Positions 1 through 6,898 of a stretch of DNA of 9,136 bases are shown one piece after another. The DNA comes from Spongiibacteraceae bacterium (GTDB taxonomy: Bacteria; Pseudomonadota; Gammaproteobacteria; Pseudomonadales; PIVM01). Made by a program: the position numbers and the translations under genes. Below the pieces are notes generated by a model that had not been told where the DNA came from, did not search any database, and saw nothing but the letters and a program-made list of their open reading frames with translations. Position 1 is the stretch's first letter; the number at the start of each line of letters is the position of its first letter. The DNA lies in NCBI GenBank assembly GCA_030618505.1, contig JAUXDF010000098.1:1-9136 (forward strand), written 5' to 3'.

Positions 1-63
1 GGAGCCTCCGTGAAGGGGACGCTTTGCTTGTTTTTTGTAACTATTCAGCAAAGGCTCATAGTT

Positions 64-140
64 CGTCATTCCGGCAGTCTTTTAGCCGGAATCCAGTTTG
101 CAGGACTCTGGATCCCCGATTAAACACTTCGAGGATGACG
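64..140. repeat. REP/MITE-like palindromic dispersed repeat unit
   Basis: The unit opens with CGTCATTCC and closes with GGATGACG, so its ends are inverted copies of each other. Inside are two hairpins: a perfect 8-bp stem, ATTCCGGC (68-75) with GCCGGAAT (85-92), and an imperfect stem between ATCCCCGA (112-119) and TCGAGGAT (129-136). A short CCAG/CTGG pair (93-96 and 108-111) lies between them. This layout matches the short extragenic palindromes with GTCATTCC...GGATCC...GATGACG ends that recur in many gammaproteobacterial genomes. It lies about 100 bases upstream of the FKBP gene and contains no open frame. That it is repeated elsewhere in this genome is inferred from its form. Confidence 0.7.
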
Positions 141-242
141 AAAATGGCGGGTTCAAAGTGTTTATTTTATTATGCTGAATAACTACTCTAAAACAATTTA
201 TTAATCATTGGTTTTTACCATTAAAGAGAGAACAATAAGATC

Positions 243-1025
243 ATGAAAAAACAATTAATGGCGGTGTTGATTGCCAGTAGTGTTGTCGCATTGACAGCTT
301 GTAATGACGAGACCGAACAGAATGCCGAACCTACAGCACAGGTAGCTTCTTCATCGGCTAGCGGCAGTGCTGATTTGGGCACAGAAATTCAGCAGGTCAG
401 CTATGGCATTGGCTTAAACTTTTCCCAAAACATCAAGCGCCAAGGTGTTGATCTGGACATGACAGCATTTAACGCCGGTGTTAGTGATGGTTTGGCGGGT
501 AATGAGCCTCAACTCGCCCAAGAAGACATTATGAAGGCCATGCAAAGCTTTCAAAAATCCATGGCGGCCAAACAAAAAGAAGATCGTGACGTTCAAGGCG
601 GCGAGAACAAAAAGCAGGGTGAAGCCTTTTTTGTCGAGAACACCAAAAAAGAAGGTGTTATCACTCTGGAAAGTGGTCTGCAATACAAGATCATTACCGA
701 AGGCAAGGGTGAAATACCCAGCGCTGATTCCACCGTTGAAGTTAACTATCGTGGCACACTCTTAAGCGGCGAAGAATTTGACAGCTCCTACAAGCGTGGC
801 CAGCCAGTATCATTTCCAGTAAAAGGCGTTATCAAAGGCTGGACTGAAGCACTGCAACTGATGCCCGTTGGCTCCAAGTGGGAGTTATATATTCCTGCTG
901 ATTTAGCCTATGGCCCCGGCGGCACCGGTCCTATCGGCCCCAACTCTGCACTGATTTTTGAGGTTGAGTTGCTGAGCATTAAAGCTGCTGAGGAAAAGAA
1001 AGAAGAAGAGAAAAAGGATAGCTAA
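243..1025 (+). CDS. FKBP-type peptidyl-prolyl cis-trans isomerase, lipoprotein (Mip/FklB-like)
   Basis: This is a periplasmic protein-folding enzyme that isomerises Xaa-Pro peptide bonds. Residues 1-20 form a lipoprotein signal peptide ending in the lipobox LTAC, so Cys20 should be lipidated. Asn at +2 favours the outer membrane over inner-membrane retention. A low-complexity Ser/Ala linker leads to a helical FKBP-N dimerisation domain (about 48-112), then the FKBP catalytic domain (about 138-247). The proline-binding pocket residues known from FKBP12 are present: Tyr169, Phe179-Asp180, Phe191, Val196-Ile197, Trp200, Tyr223 and Phe239. The 260-residue length suits Mip/FkpA/FklB proteins. The tail (250-260) is almost entirely Glu and Lys, which is unusual but not disabling. 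The ATG start is fixed by the signal peptide; a weak AGAGAG lies about 12 bases upstream. Active enzyme expected; it is a housekeeping neighbour unrelated to the sugar genes. Confidence 0.95.
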   Translation: MKKQLMAVLIASSVVALTACNDETEQNAEPTAQVASSSASGSADLGTEIQQVSYGIGLNFSQNIKRQGVDLDMTAFNAGVSDGLAGNEPQLAQEDIMKAMQSFQKSMAAKQKEDRDVQGGENKKQGEAFFVENTKKEGVITLESGLQYKIITEGKGEIPSADSTVEVNYRGTLLSGEEFDSSYKRGQPVSFPVKGVIKGWTEALQLMPVGSKWELYIPADLAYGPGGTGPIGPNSALIFEVELLSIKAAEEKKEEEKKDS

Positions 1026-1045
1026 TTAGTTTTGCTTTCTCAATC

Positions 1046-1108
1046 CCCTCTCCCCCTGGGAGAGGGCTAGGGTGAGGGTAAGGGAAGATTGAATTTTTTA
1101 CCTCACCC
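1046..1108. terminator. Two-hairpin repeat between convergent genes, probable bidirectional terminator
   Basis: A perfect 9-bp stem, CCCTCTCCC (1046-1054) with GGGAGAGGG (1058-1066), has a 3-base loop. A second pair, GGGTGAGG (1070-1077) with CCTCACCC (1101-1108), encloses a spacer containing six Ts (1094-1099). The element sits exactly between two genes that converge, with the FKBP stop at 1023-1025 and the minus-strand stop at 1120-1122. It resembles the CCCTCTCCC/GGGAGAGGG intergenic repeats common in proteobacteria. There is no clean run of Ts directly after the first stem, so a termination role is inferred from position and structure rather than from a textbook intrinsic terminator. Confidence 0.6.
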
Positions 1109-1119
1109 TTAAACCCCAC

Positions 1120-2733
1120 TCACTTAATGCTACACAGCAAAACATCACCACCCAAACCCAGCCTCTTATACAACACCCAGTGCTGATCATTAAGCACAAC
1201 ACAAAACTCCCTCGACAACTGCCCAGCGTAAGTCTCGCTCAGAAAGTCCGTTGCAAACGGCCATAGCGGAACTTTTGGCACCAAGACAAAACCAGCATCA
1301 CCAATAACATCATTAATATCAGGGTGCGTCTCCTTGCTGACATTTAAACCGGGGTGAATCCAAAGGTGGGAATTCAGGGTTGGGGGTAATTTATAAGCAT
1401 AGTTGGGTGCACTGGCGAGATCAAAAACAAACAACTTTGATGCGGGCTGGAGAGCGTGCATTTGCGTACTAATATCTGCCAACTTTTCTAAATAACCGGC
1501 ATTCTCCCGGTCAGTATAAAAAGTGCCGCCAGCGAGCTCCGCCTTAAAGCTCGAATTTGGCATTTCGCCAATAAAATACTGTAAAGACACGCCATAACTT
1601 ACTGCCGTTCTTATCGCCACAGGCAATACCGAAATCGATATTAACACTAACATCGCAATTTTCTTTACGCTAAGGCGTGTTGTCTCCACGCCAGCCATCG
1701 AGGCGGCGCTTTTATTGATATTCGCAAAATAAATAAATAGCGGTATAAGGCCTAGCGTACCGTCCAAATTAACAGGCCCACCATCATATTTTGTGACAAA
1801 TATATAAGCCATAAGCGTCGTTAATAAAGCCACTAAATAGGTTTTTCTATCAGCGCGACTAAAAGACATTGCCGCAACCGCAGAGCCAAGCAAGATAAAC
1901 GACAACAAAGGGCTTGATTCAACAACATTGCCGAGATGCTCAAGCCAGCCACTACTTCTTTCCGATATGGATGCCGATAAAAGTAAATCGTTAAAGTAGG
2001 CCAGCAATATCCCTGGCATAAACAACTCGGTAATAGCGAGCATCACTGAAAAACAAATAACGGATAAAACCAACTCCCGGTTGTCTATCCGCTTGTTAGC
2101 ATACCCACCAAGAAGAATAATCAAAGCCGCCAAAAAATGGGTTATCTTGGTAAACAACAACAGATAACCCAGCAGCGCCAGCACCAGAGCAATAACAAAC
2201 TGTCGTTTTTTGCTGTCACCTGATGGATCATGGATACCGCAGAAATAGCTAATCACAACAATCATAGCCACACAGAAACGTCGATAAAAACCATGAATAG
2301 TAGGCCAGCCAATATCACCCACTCGCAGCAGGCTCATGCCGATAGACGCAACCGTGATTAGCAACAACAAAAAACTAACACTGCGCCAGTATTTTGAATC
2401 GATCAAAACAAAACTTAATACCAGCGTGAGCATGCCAGTAAGAACGATATAGCTAACGATAGGGTCTCGATCGCTTATATCGGGGGAAAAATGTAAAAAC
2501 AAAGCCAGCCCGTGAAAATTCAAATACCCAAGCTGTGAGGGAAAATCAAAGTGAGGCATTAGCCCCTGGCTTACGCGATAGGCGCCATCAAGAAATAGAA
2601 AATAATCTCTGCCAAGAATTTGTGATTCTTCGGGAAATAGCAAAAAAACTGCCAGCGATACAATTAAGGCACAGACGGTAAAGCAGTATAACTTTTCCTT
2701 TGCCAGCATAGGGGTGTTTTTGGTTTTTGTCAT
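1120..2733 (-). CDS. Multi-pass membrane protein, possible GT-C-type glycosyltransferase
   Basis: No named family is recognised with certainty. The protein has about ten hydrophobic segments (roughly 15-33, 92-112, 117-135, 152-166, 178-210, 222-243, 275-292, 297-313, 327-337 and 356-380). A hydrophilic C-terminal portion follows (about 381-537), probably periplasmic. The first extracytoplasmic loop holds the string DGAYRVSQGLMPHFDFPSQL (49-68). An Asp-Gly followed by G-x-x-PHxDF recurs in uncharacterised membrane proteins related to lipid-linked sugar transferases, where an acidic residue in this loop is catalytic. Assignment to GT-C is therefore inference. The ATG at 2733 has a weak AGAG six bases upstream; a later ATG (codon 9) has no better site. 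It converges with the FKBP gene and diverges from the 643-residue membrane protein, so it is probably a single-gene unit. Alternatives include a polymerase-like or plain transport protein. Confidence 0.85.
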   Translation of the reverse strand: MTKTKNTPMLAKEKLYCFTVCALIVSLAVFLLFPEESQILGRDYFLFLDGAYRVSQGLMPHFDFPSQLGYLNFHGLALFLHFSPDISDRDPIVSYIVLTGMLTLVLSFVLIDSKYWRSVSFLLLLITVASIGMSLLRVGDIGWPTIHGFYRRFCVAMIVVISYFCGIHDPSGDSKKRQFVIALVLALLGYLLLFTKITHFLAALIILLGGYANKRIDNRELVLSVICFSVMLAITELFMPGILLAYFNDLLLSASISERSSGWLEHLGNVVESSPLLSFILLGSAVAAMSFSRADRKTYLVALLTTLMAYIFVTKYDGGPVNLDGTLGLIPLFIYFANINKSAASMAGVETTRLSVKKIAMLVLISISVLPVAIRTAVSYGVSLQYFIGEMPNSSFKAELAGGTFYTDRENAGYLEKLADISTQMHALQPASKLFVFDLASAPNYAYKLPPTLNSHLWIHPGLNVSKETHPDINDVIGDAGFVLVPKVPLWPFATDFLSETYAGQLSREFCVVLNDQHWVLYKRLGLGGDVLLCSIK

Positions 2734-3393
2734 TGCTCTGCTGTGCTAGCTCCACAAAATATTCCAGAAAGATCAAATAGCGCTTGTTATTGATTTTTAT
2801 TAAAATAACGCCAATTTATAGTACCGCCGTATAGCATAATAGGTAAAGTCTTTTCCAGTACAGTGCCGCCGGTCTCCGAGTAAATTTATTCCATCTATAA
2901 ACTCATAGAAATCCATATCATCTTGATGGTAATCAGAGATAGTCGCCATTCCCAATGATTTATATGGAGGCAGACTGCTTGCGCTTTGTAAGGGGAATCA
3001 AACTAGCAGCTTACTCTAACCTTCAGAAAAGTGTTAATAAACGCTATGATAGCCTAAGCGTCAATAACTCGGGCCAGTATAAACCAGCTATGTGTAGTTA
3101 CTGTTTTCTGCCCAATTCTCGCGACAAAAACCCAAAAAACAATTATTGCGCCAAATAAGAAAAACATAATTCGATCCGGGCAACTTATTACTATACTTCA
3201 AGCAATTGCCGCTTCCCGATCAATTCACAGCGAGCTTCCATATCCATTCTCCCACAAATAACGGCATTTAGTTTTGTCGTTAAATCGGCGCTCAAGTCAC
3301 CTCAGTCGAGCAGGTTGATCGCACATGAATCAAGCATTAACCTGAAATATGGGCTATAATGTACAGATTTTACTGTATAAAATGTACATTTAG
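2734..3393. other. 660-base divergent intergenic region with short open frames, no convincing gene
   Basis: This stretch separates two divergently transcribed membrane-protein genes and must hold both their promoters. On the minus strand, three short open frames follow one another toward the 537-residue gene: 3295-3191 (34 codons, TTG start after GAGGTGAC), 3167-3054 (37 codons, one hydrophobic segment near its start) and 2949-2800 (49 codons, rich in Asp, Tyr and Phe). None matches a family I recognise, and none has a strong ribosome-binding site at good spacing. A 67-codon plus-strand frame at 2955-3158 overlaps two of them and also lacks a ribosome-binding site. A TTGACG (3063-3058) with TTTATT 17 bases on is a possible minus-strand promoter. 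The stretch may be an eroded gene, a small-protein cluster or simply spacer. Confidence 0.5.
3355..3390 (+). promoter_or_regulatory. Candidate -10 box with paired AATGTACA repeats ahead of the 643-aa gene
   Basis: A perfect -10 hexamer TATAAT (3355-3360) lies 34 bases before the TTG start. No good -35 sits 16-18 bases upstream of it. The 8-base word AATGTACA occurs at 3358-3365 and again at 3381-3388, a 23-base offset or about two helical turns. Each copy contains the palindrome TGTACA. Between them TACAG (3362-3366) pairs with CTGTA (3373-3377). Such an arrangement could be an operator for a dimeric regulator overlapping the promoter and leader. This is seen as a pattern only; no regulator can be named. 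Confidence 0.4.
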
Positions 3394-5325
3394 TTGGCTA
3401 AAAAAATAATGATAAGCATAGCTGTTACTTTTGCCAAACGATTACTGACCTCACCAAAATATCTGCTTGTTTTGCTAACATTAACCTTTGTGTTGCACAT
3501 GGCAAGTATTGTTGCGGCTTTAAAAACTGATGACTATTTGCAGTGGGCCGCACTCAGTGGCTCTGATGTGCTATTTGATAAGGGCTTTGTAGTCGCCGAC
3601 CCCAGCCTTTCCTGGTATGAACAGATTGGCAATCAGTTTAATTTTTTTGATGCTAAAAATGGCAGCTTGGCCCAACTGATTGACTATGGAGCACTTCCCT
3701 GGTGGACAGAAACGGATATAAAAATACATTTTTTTCGTCCGATTTCCTCGCTAACTCACTGGGTTGATTATAATTTTTGGCCTAACAACATTATTTGGAT
3801 GCACTTTGAAAACTTGCTGATCTTTATGTTGCTGGTATTTGCCGTATATCGCCTGTACCAGAAAACCACAAGCTCTGCGGGTATCGCCGCACTGGCTGCT
3901 CTTATCTACTCTTTGGATCCCAGTCATTTGGAGTCGCTTACCTGGGTGGCTTCGCGTAACGCTTTGCTCGCGCCGCTTTTTGCGATGCTGGCGATTCAAA
4001 GCTTTATCCAATGGCGTGAAACAGATCGCATAACAAAAATGTATCTTAGCCTTATTTTCCTACTGTGCGCATTGTTATCGGCTGAGGCAGGTATTGCAAC
4101 CACATGCTATTTATTTTCATATATGCTGTGGATTGATAAAGCACCGCTGGGCAGGCGAATTATTGCCCTCATGCCAGCTGCTGGGCTGGTGATTGTATGG
4201 CGAATTGCTTATAACTATGCAGGCTTTGGCTCGGAAAATGTCGCTCAATATGTTGACCCAGGCCATGATCCGCTGTTTTTTGCAAAACATCTGATTGACC
4301 GCTTCCCCCAGATGATTGCCTCAGCAAATTTTGTTTATGATGGCGGCACGCGCAGATTTTCGCTAGCTCAGGAGCATGCTTCCTGGATTTACTCTTGGGC
4401 TATTACAGCACTGATCTGTTTGATTTATTACCCGGTATTAAAGCGTGACAAATACAGTCGCTTCTGGATGACCGGTGCGATGATTGCTGTGATTCCTCTG
4501 TCTACCATTAATGTTATCACTGCACGTCTTTTTGAGTTTGTTGCCATTGGTTTTTTTGCAGTGCTAGCTAGCTATGCCCAATGGGCTTTTTCAAATTTAC
4601 CGTCGCGTAATATTATGTACACCTCTGCTGTCCGCTTACTGGCCGGCATTTGGCTTATCGTAAATATCGGTCTGGCATCGCAAGTGTTAGCGGTTAACAG
4701 CATTTCTTCTATCAATAAGTATGCACAGGGTGACGTTGAAGAAGATCCTTTTCCTTTCTATAATTTTGATAATATGGATTATCAAGATCGTTACCTGGTT
4801 GTTGCCAACGCTCCCTATACTTTTCTTCTGCAGTTTGTGCCTTATAGGCTGGCTTATCATAATTTGCCCATTCCTGCTGGGATTCGATCCCTCACACCTG
4901 GATTATCAACGCTTAGTATAAAACGTCTGAATGAGCAGGAACTGCTAGTGGATATAAAAGGAGGATTTTCTATTTACAGCCATATTGATATTCCCGGTGA
5001 AGTCGCGCAATCAACATTAAGTGATGCACACAATAGTCGCAAACTGATGGGGTTTTTCGGCAGAAGTGACAGGATCTATTCGTTGGGACAACAGTTTAAC
5101 TATAATGACACTCGCATTGAAATTACCAAATTACTGGATGGGCGACCCAAAGCGATCAAAGTGACTTTTAACTACCCGCTTGATCAGGAAAAATATTTAT
5201 TTGTCTATTGGGACTGGGAAAGCCAGCGCTACCGTGAGCTGGTGCTTCCGAAAATTGGCGAGCAAATCATATTGAAAGGCCCCTTTTATCAGGCAGAGAC
5301 TTTGCAAGAAAATAAAGCCATATAG
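3394..5325 (+). CDS. GT-C-like integral membrane glycosyltransferase (TMTC/PMT-like), hypothetical
   Basis: Features in order: a membrane segment (about 22-42), an acidic pair Asp46-Asp47 at the start of a large extracytoplasmic loop, FRPISS (114-119), further membrane segments (about 138-153 and 162-173), then SHLESLTWVASRN (177-189) and LSAEAGIA (228-235). The order acidic loop, [FY]RP, PxHxExxxWxxxR and SxExGI mirrors eukaryotic TMTC and related lipid-phosphate-sugar transferases, which use polyprenyl-phosphate sugars as donors. More membrane segments run to about residue 430. The last 200 residues are soluble and lack the TPR repeats of TMTC proteins. The TTG at 3394 is the longest start, and ATG at 3409 gives MISIAV and is equally plausible; neither has a Shine-Dalgarno match. 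Acceptor and sugar are unknown. It stands alone, divergent from the other membrane protein and 500 bases from the GT2 genes. Confidence 0.85.
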   Translation: MAKKIMISIAVTFAKRLLTSPKYLLVLLTLTFVLHMASIVAALKTDDYLQWAALSGSDVLFDKGFVVADPSLSWYEQIGNQFNFFDAKNGSLAQLIDYGALPWWTETDIKIHFFRPISSLTHWVDYNFWPNNIIWMHFENLLIFMLLVFAVYRLYQKTTSSAGIAALAALIYSLDPSHLESLTWVASRNALLAPLFAMLAIQSFIQWRETDRITKMYLSLIFLLCALLSAEAGIATTCYLFSYMLWIDKAPLGRRIIALMPAAGLVIVWRIAYNYAGFGSENVAQYVDPGHDPLFFAKHLIDRFPQMIASANFVYDGGTRRFSLAQEHASWIYSWAITALICLIYYPVLKRDKYSRFWMTGAMIAVIPLSTINVITARLFEFVAIGFFAVLASYAQWAFSNLPSRNIMYTSAVRLLAGIWLIVNIGLASQVLAVNSISSINKYAQGDVEEDPFPFYNFDNMDYQDRYLVVANAPYTFLLQFVPYRLAYHNLPIPAGIRSLTPGLSTLSIKRLNEQELLVDIKGGFSIYSHIDIPGEVAQSTLSDAHNSRKLMGFFGRSDRIYSLGQQFNYNDTRIEITKLLDGRPKAIKVTFNYPLDQEKYLFVYWDWESQRYRELVLPKIGEQIILKGPFYQAETLQENKAI

Positions 5326-5562
5326 CGTGTGAAATTTCAATATCTGATTAGTTACTCTTGCGCCCCTGACGCACAAGCAACCTCTACTGCCCCCTCTACA
5401 AGTCTCATCACAACCGTGCAGGGAGCCCCACTATCCTAAGGAGCCGATAAGGCATTGGGAGATCCCAACAAAACATACATAAATCGAGAAAGCATCTCTT
5501 CAAGATCGAAGCAGCGGTTATACTTTTTTATATAAATGATGATCAGATATAGTACAGTTATA

Positions 5563-5571
5563 TGGTACAAT
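5563..5571 (+). promoter_or_regulatory. Extended -10 promoter candidate for the GT2 gene group
   Basis: TGGTACAAT fits the extended -10 form TGnTAtAaT with one mismatch in the hexamer. It lies in a very A+T-rich stretch. The sequence 17 bases upstream (TCAGAT) is a poor -35, which extended -10 promoters can tolerate. It would give a leader of roughly 250 bases before the first glycosyltransferase gene, enough room for the ops-like element. Confidence 0.35.
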
Positions 5572-5672
5572 GATTAAGGTTACGAGCACAGACTACGCGC
5601 TAAACAACTATAAAAATGAATGAGGTCAAAATACAAATAATCCGCACTTTGAACTATTCCTATAACTTTGAA

Positions 5673-5700
5673 TAGTCTTCTCGGTAGCTAAGGCGTGGGC
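5673..5700 (+). promoter_or_regulatory. ops/JUMPstart-like element
   Basis: CGGTAGC (5682-5688) equals seven consecutive bases of the RfaH recruitment element ops (GGCGGTAGCGTG), and GCGTG follows after a 4-base insertion (TAAG). The wider string CTTCTCGGTAGCTAAGG also recalls the JUMPstart words CTCTGGTAGCT and AAG. It sits about 130 bases upstream of a glycosyltransferase gene at the head of a polysaccharide gene group, the position where ops is normally found. The full 12-base ops is not present, so this is a candidate for a diverged element. Confidence 0.35.
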
Positions 5701-5825
5701 AAGCAAGGTGTATACGGACAGTAACACACCGAGCTTCAGTCGGGATCCAGAATATTATTGTGCTTTTAGCCTAGACTTTCTCCAAGTATGGCAAAAGCAC
5801 CACTTTCAAGTAGTTTTTTATTAGG

Positions 5826-6749
5826 ATGGTTTTAGTGGAGGCTTCAATTGTTATCTTATGCAAAAACGAAGAAAAAAATATCGGCTTATGCTTGAGCGGC
5901 ATCTACGCGCAGCAATATAAAGATTTTGAAGTTATCGTCATTGACTCTGGTTCAACCGACCGAACACTGGAGATTACAAAAGACTACCCGGTAAGACTTT
6001 ATCAAATTAAGCCCGAGGAGTTTAAACACGCCCACACCCGCAATTACGGAGCATCACTTTGCGGGGGAGAATATGTTGTTTTTATTACCGCTGATGCTTA
6101 CCCGCAAGACGATATGTGGCTCGGTAACTTGCTCGAAAATTTTGATGACCCCTCGGTAGCCGGCGTGTATGGCCGACAAATAGCCAAATCAACGGCCTAC
6201 CCGATGGAGCAGTGCTTTCTCGATTTCTATTATACCCAGGAGAAAAGAGTCCAGCGCCTAGAAGGCCCACAAACCAAAGTTAAAGACGTTTTCTTTTCCA
6301 ACGTAACATCAGCAATACGAAAGACGCTATTGATAGAAAACCCTTTTCCCGAGGATGTGGTTATGGCGGAAGACTTTGCCTGGGCACTATCCGTTTTGCA
6401 AAAGGGCCATGCTATTGTCTATGAACCGAAGGCCGTGGTGTACCATTCGCATAACTACACCTTTGAGCAGGCATTTAAGCGGTTTTTTGATGTCGGTGCT
6501 GCGCATCGCAATATATTCCAGCAAAATGGCTTTAGGGCTGAAAATTCGGCCACGGGTGCCGAGTATTTGAAGAAAGAATTTTTGTTTTTATTGCAAGAAA
6601 AAAAAATGCATCTGCTGCCCTGGGCCTGGTTTTATAATGCCACAAAATTTATTGGGTTTTTCCTTGGTAGCCATTATCGAATGTTTCCTCATTTTTTAAT
6701 TAGGCGGCTTTCTTTGAATCCAAAGTATTGGGAAAAGGGAAAGCTTTAA
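5826..6749 (+). CDS. Glycosyltransferase family 2, rhamnosyltransferase-like
   Basis: A cytoplasmic enzyme that moves a sugar from a nucleotide-sugar donor to a lipid-linked or saccharide acceptor. GT-A landmarks: SIVILCKNEE (7-16) as the first strand, VIVIDSGSTDRT (37-48) binding the nucleotide, FKHAHTRNYGA (66-76), the metal-binding strand FITADAYP (86-93) with Asp90, GVYGRQ (113-118), the base motif AEDFAWA (181-187) and HSH (207-209). FKHAHTRN, the GRQ motif and the RRLSLNPKYW ending (293-302) are typical of the WbbL-like rhamnosyltransferase group; the true sugar is unproven. Length about 305 is normal. The coordinates use the outermost ATG, which has AGG touching it. GTG at 5835 has AGGA (5823-5826) eight bases upstream and begins directly before EASIVI, so it is probably the true start. 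It is the first intact gene of the right-hand group. Confidence 0.93.
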   Translation: MVLVEASIVILCKNEEKNIGLCLSGIYAQQYKDFEVIVIDSGSTDRTLEITKDYPVRLYQIKPEEFKHAHTRNYGASLCGGEYVVFITADAYPQDDMWLGNLLENFDDPSVAGVYGRQIAKSTAYPMEQCFLDFYYTQEKRVQRLEGPQTKVKDVFFSNVTSAIRKTLLIENPFPEDVVMAEDFAWALSVLQKGHAIVYEPKAVVYHSHNYTFEQAFKRFFDVGAAHRNIFQQNGFRAENSATGAEYLKKEFLFLLQEKKMHLLPWAWFYNATKFIGFFLGSHYRMFPHFLIRRLSLNPKYWEKGKL

Positions 6750-6898
6750 ATGTGCTTCTCCGTGATTTATAGGCAATAATAATCGCCTCCTCAAGTCGCC
6801 TAATAAGGAATGGACAACGGTGGCGATCCGGATATTTTTGAACCCAAGCTAGTAGGGATGGTATTATTTCCTCCATTGTTTCGACCAAAGGTAGCAGC

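Larger units (their letters stand above)
5326..5825. other. 500-base leader region upstream of the polysaccharide genes
   Basis: No gene is supported here in any frame. It holds a small palindrome TGAAATTTCA (5330-5339) just after the membrane-protein stop, an inverted pair TTGGGA/TCCCAA (5455-5468), the extended -10 candidate at 5563-5571, an inverted pair ACTATTC/GAATAGT near 5653-5676, the ops-like motif at 5682-5700 and a degenerate piece of a dispersed repeat (5728-5750). The local A+T richness around 5520-5640 fits a promoter region. No intrinsic terminator with a T-run is seen after 5325. Confidence 0.6.

Noticed and set aside
414..683. Antisense 89-codon frame inside the FKBP gene, and similar shadow frames within the other genes
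   Set aside because: They lie wholly inside well-supported genes and have no independent motif or ribosome-binding site.
2955..3158. 67-codon plus-strand open frame
   Set aside because: There is no ribosome-binding site, no recognisable motif, scattered Cys and Lys without pattern, and it overlaps competing frames on the other strand.
3371..3390. TACTGTATAAAATGTACATT as a LexA (SOS) box
   Set aside because: The left half fits CTGTATA, but the right half lacks CAG at the required spacing.
5616..5675. 19-codon frame upstream of the ops-like motif as a leader peptide
   Set aside because: There is no ribosome-binding site, no run of regulatory codons and no attenuator hairpin pair tied to it.
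6700..6876. 58-codon minus-strand frame (starts MEEIIPSLLAW) spanning the gap between the two GT2 genes
   Set aside because: Its composition looks natural, but it overlaps 50 bases of the upstream GT2 gene, has no Shine-Dalgarno sequence and runs against the operon. It is most likely chance.
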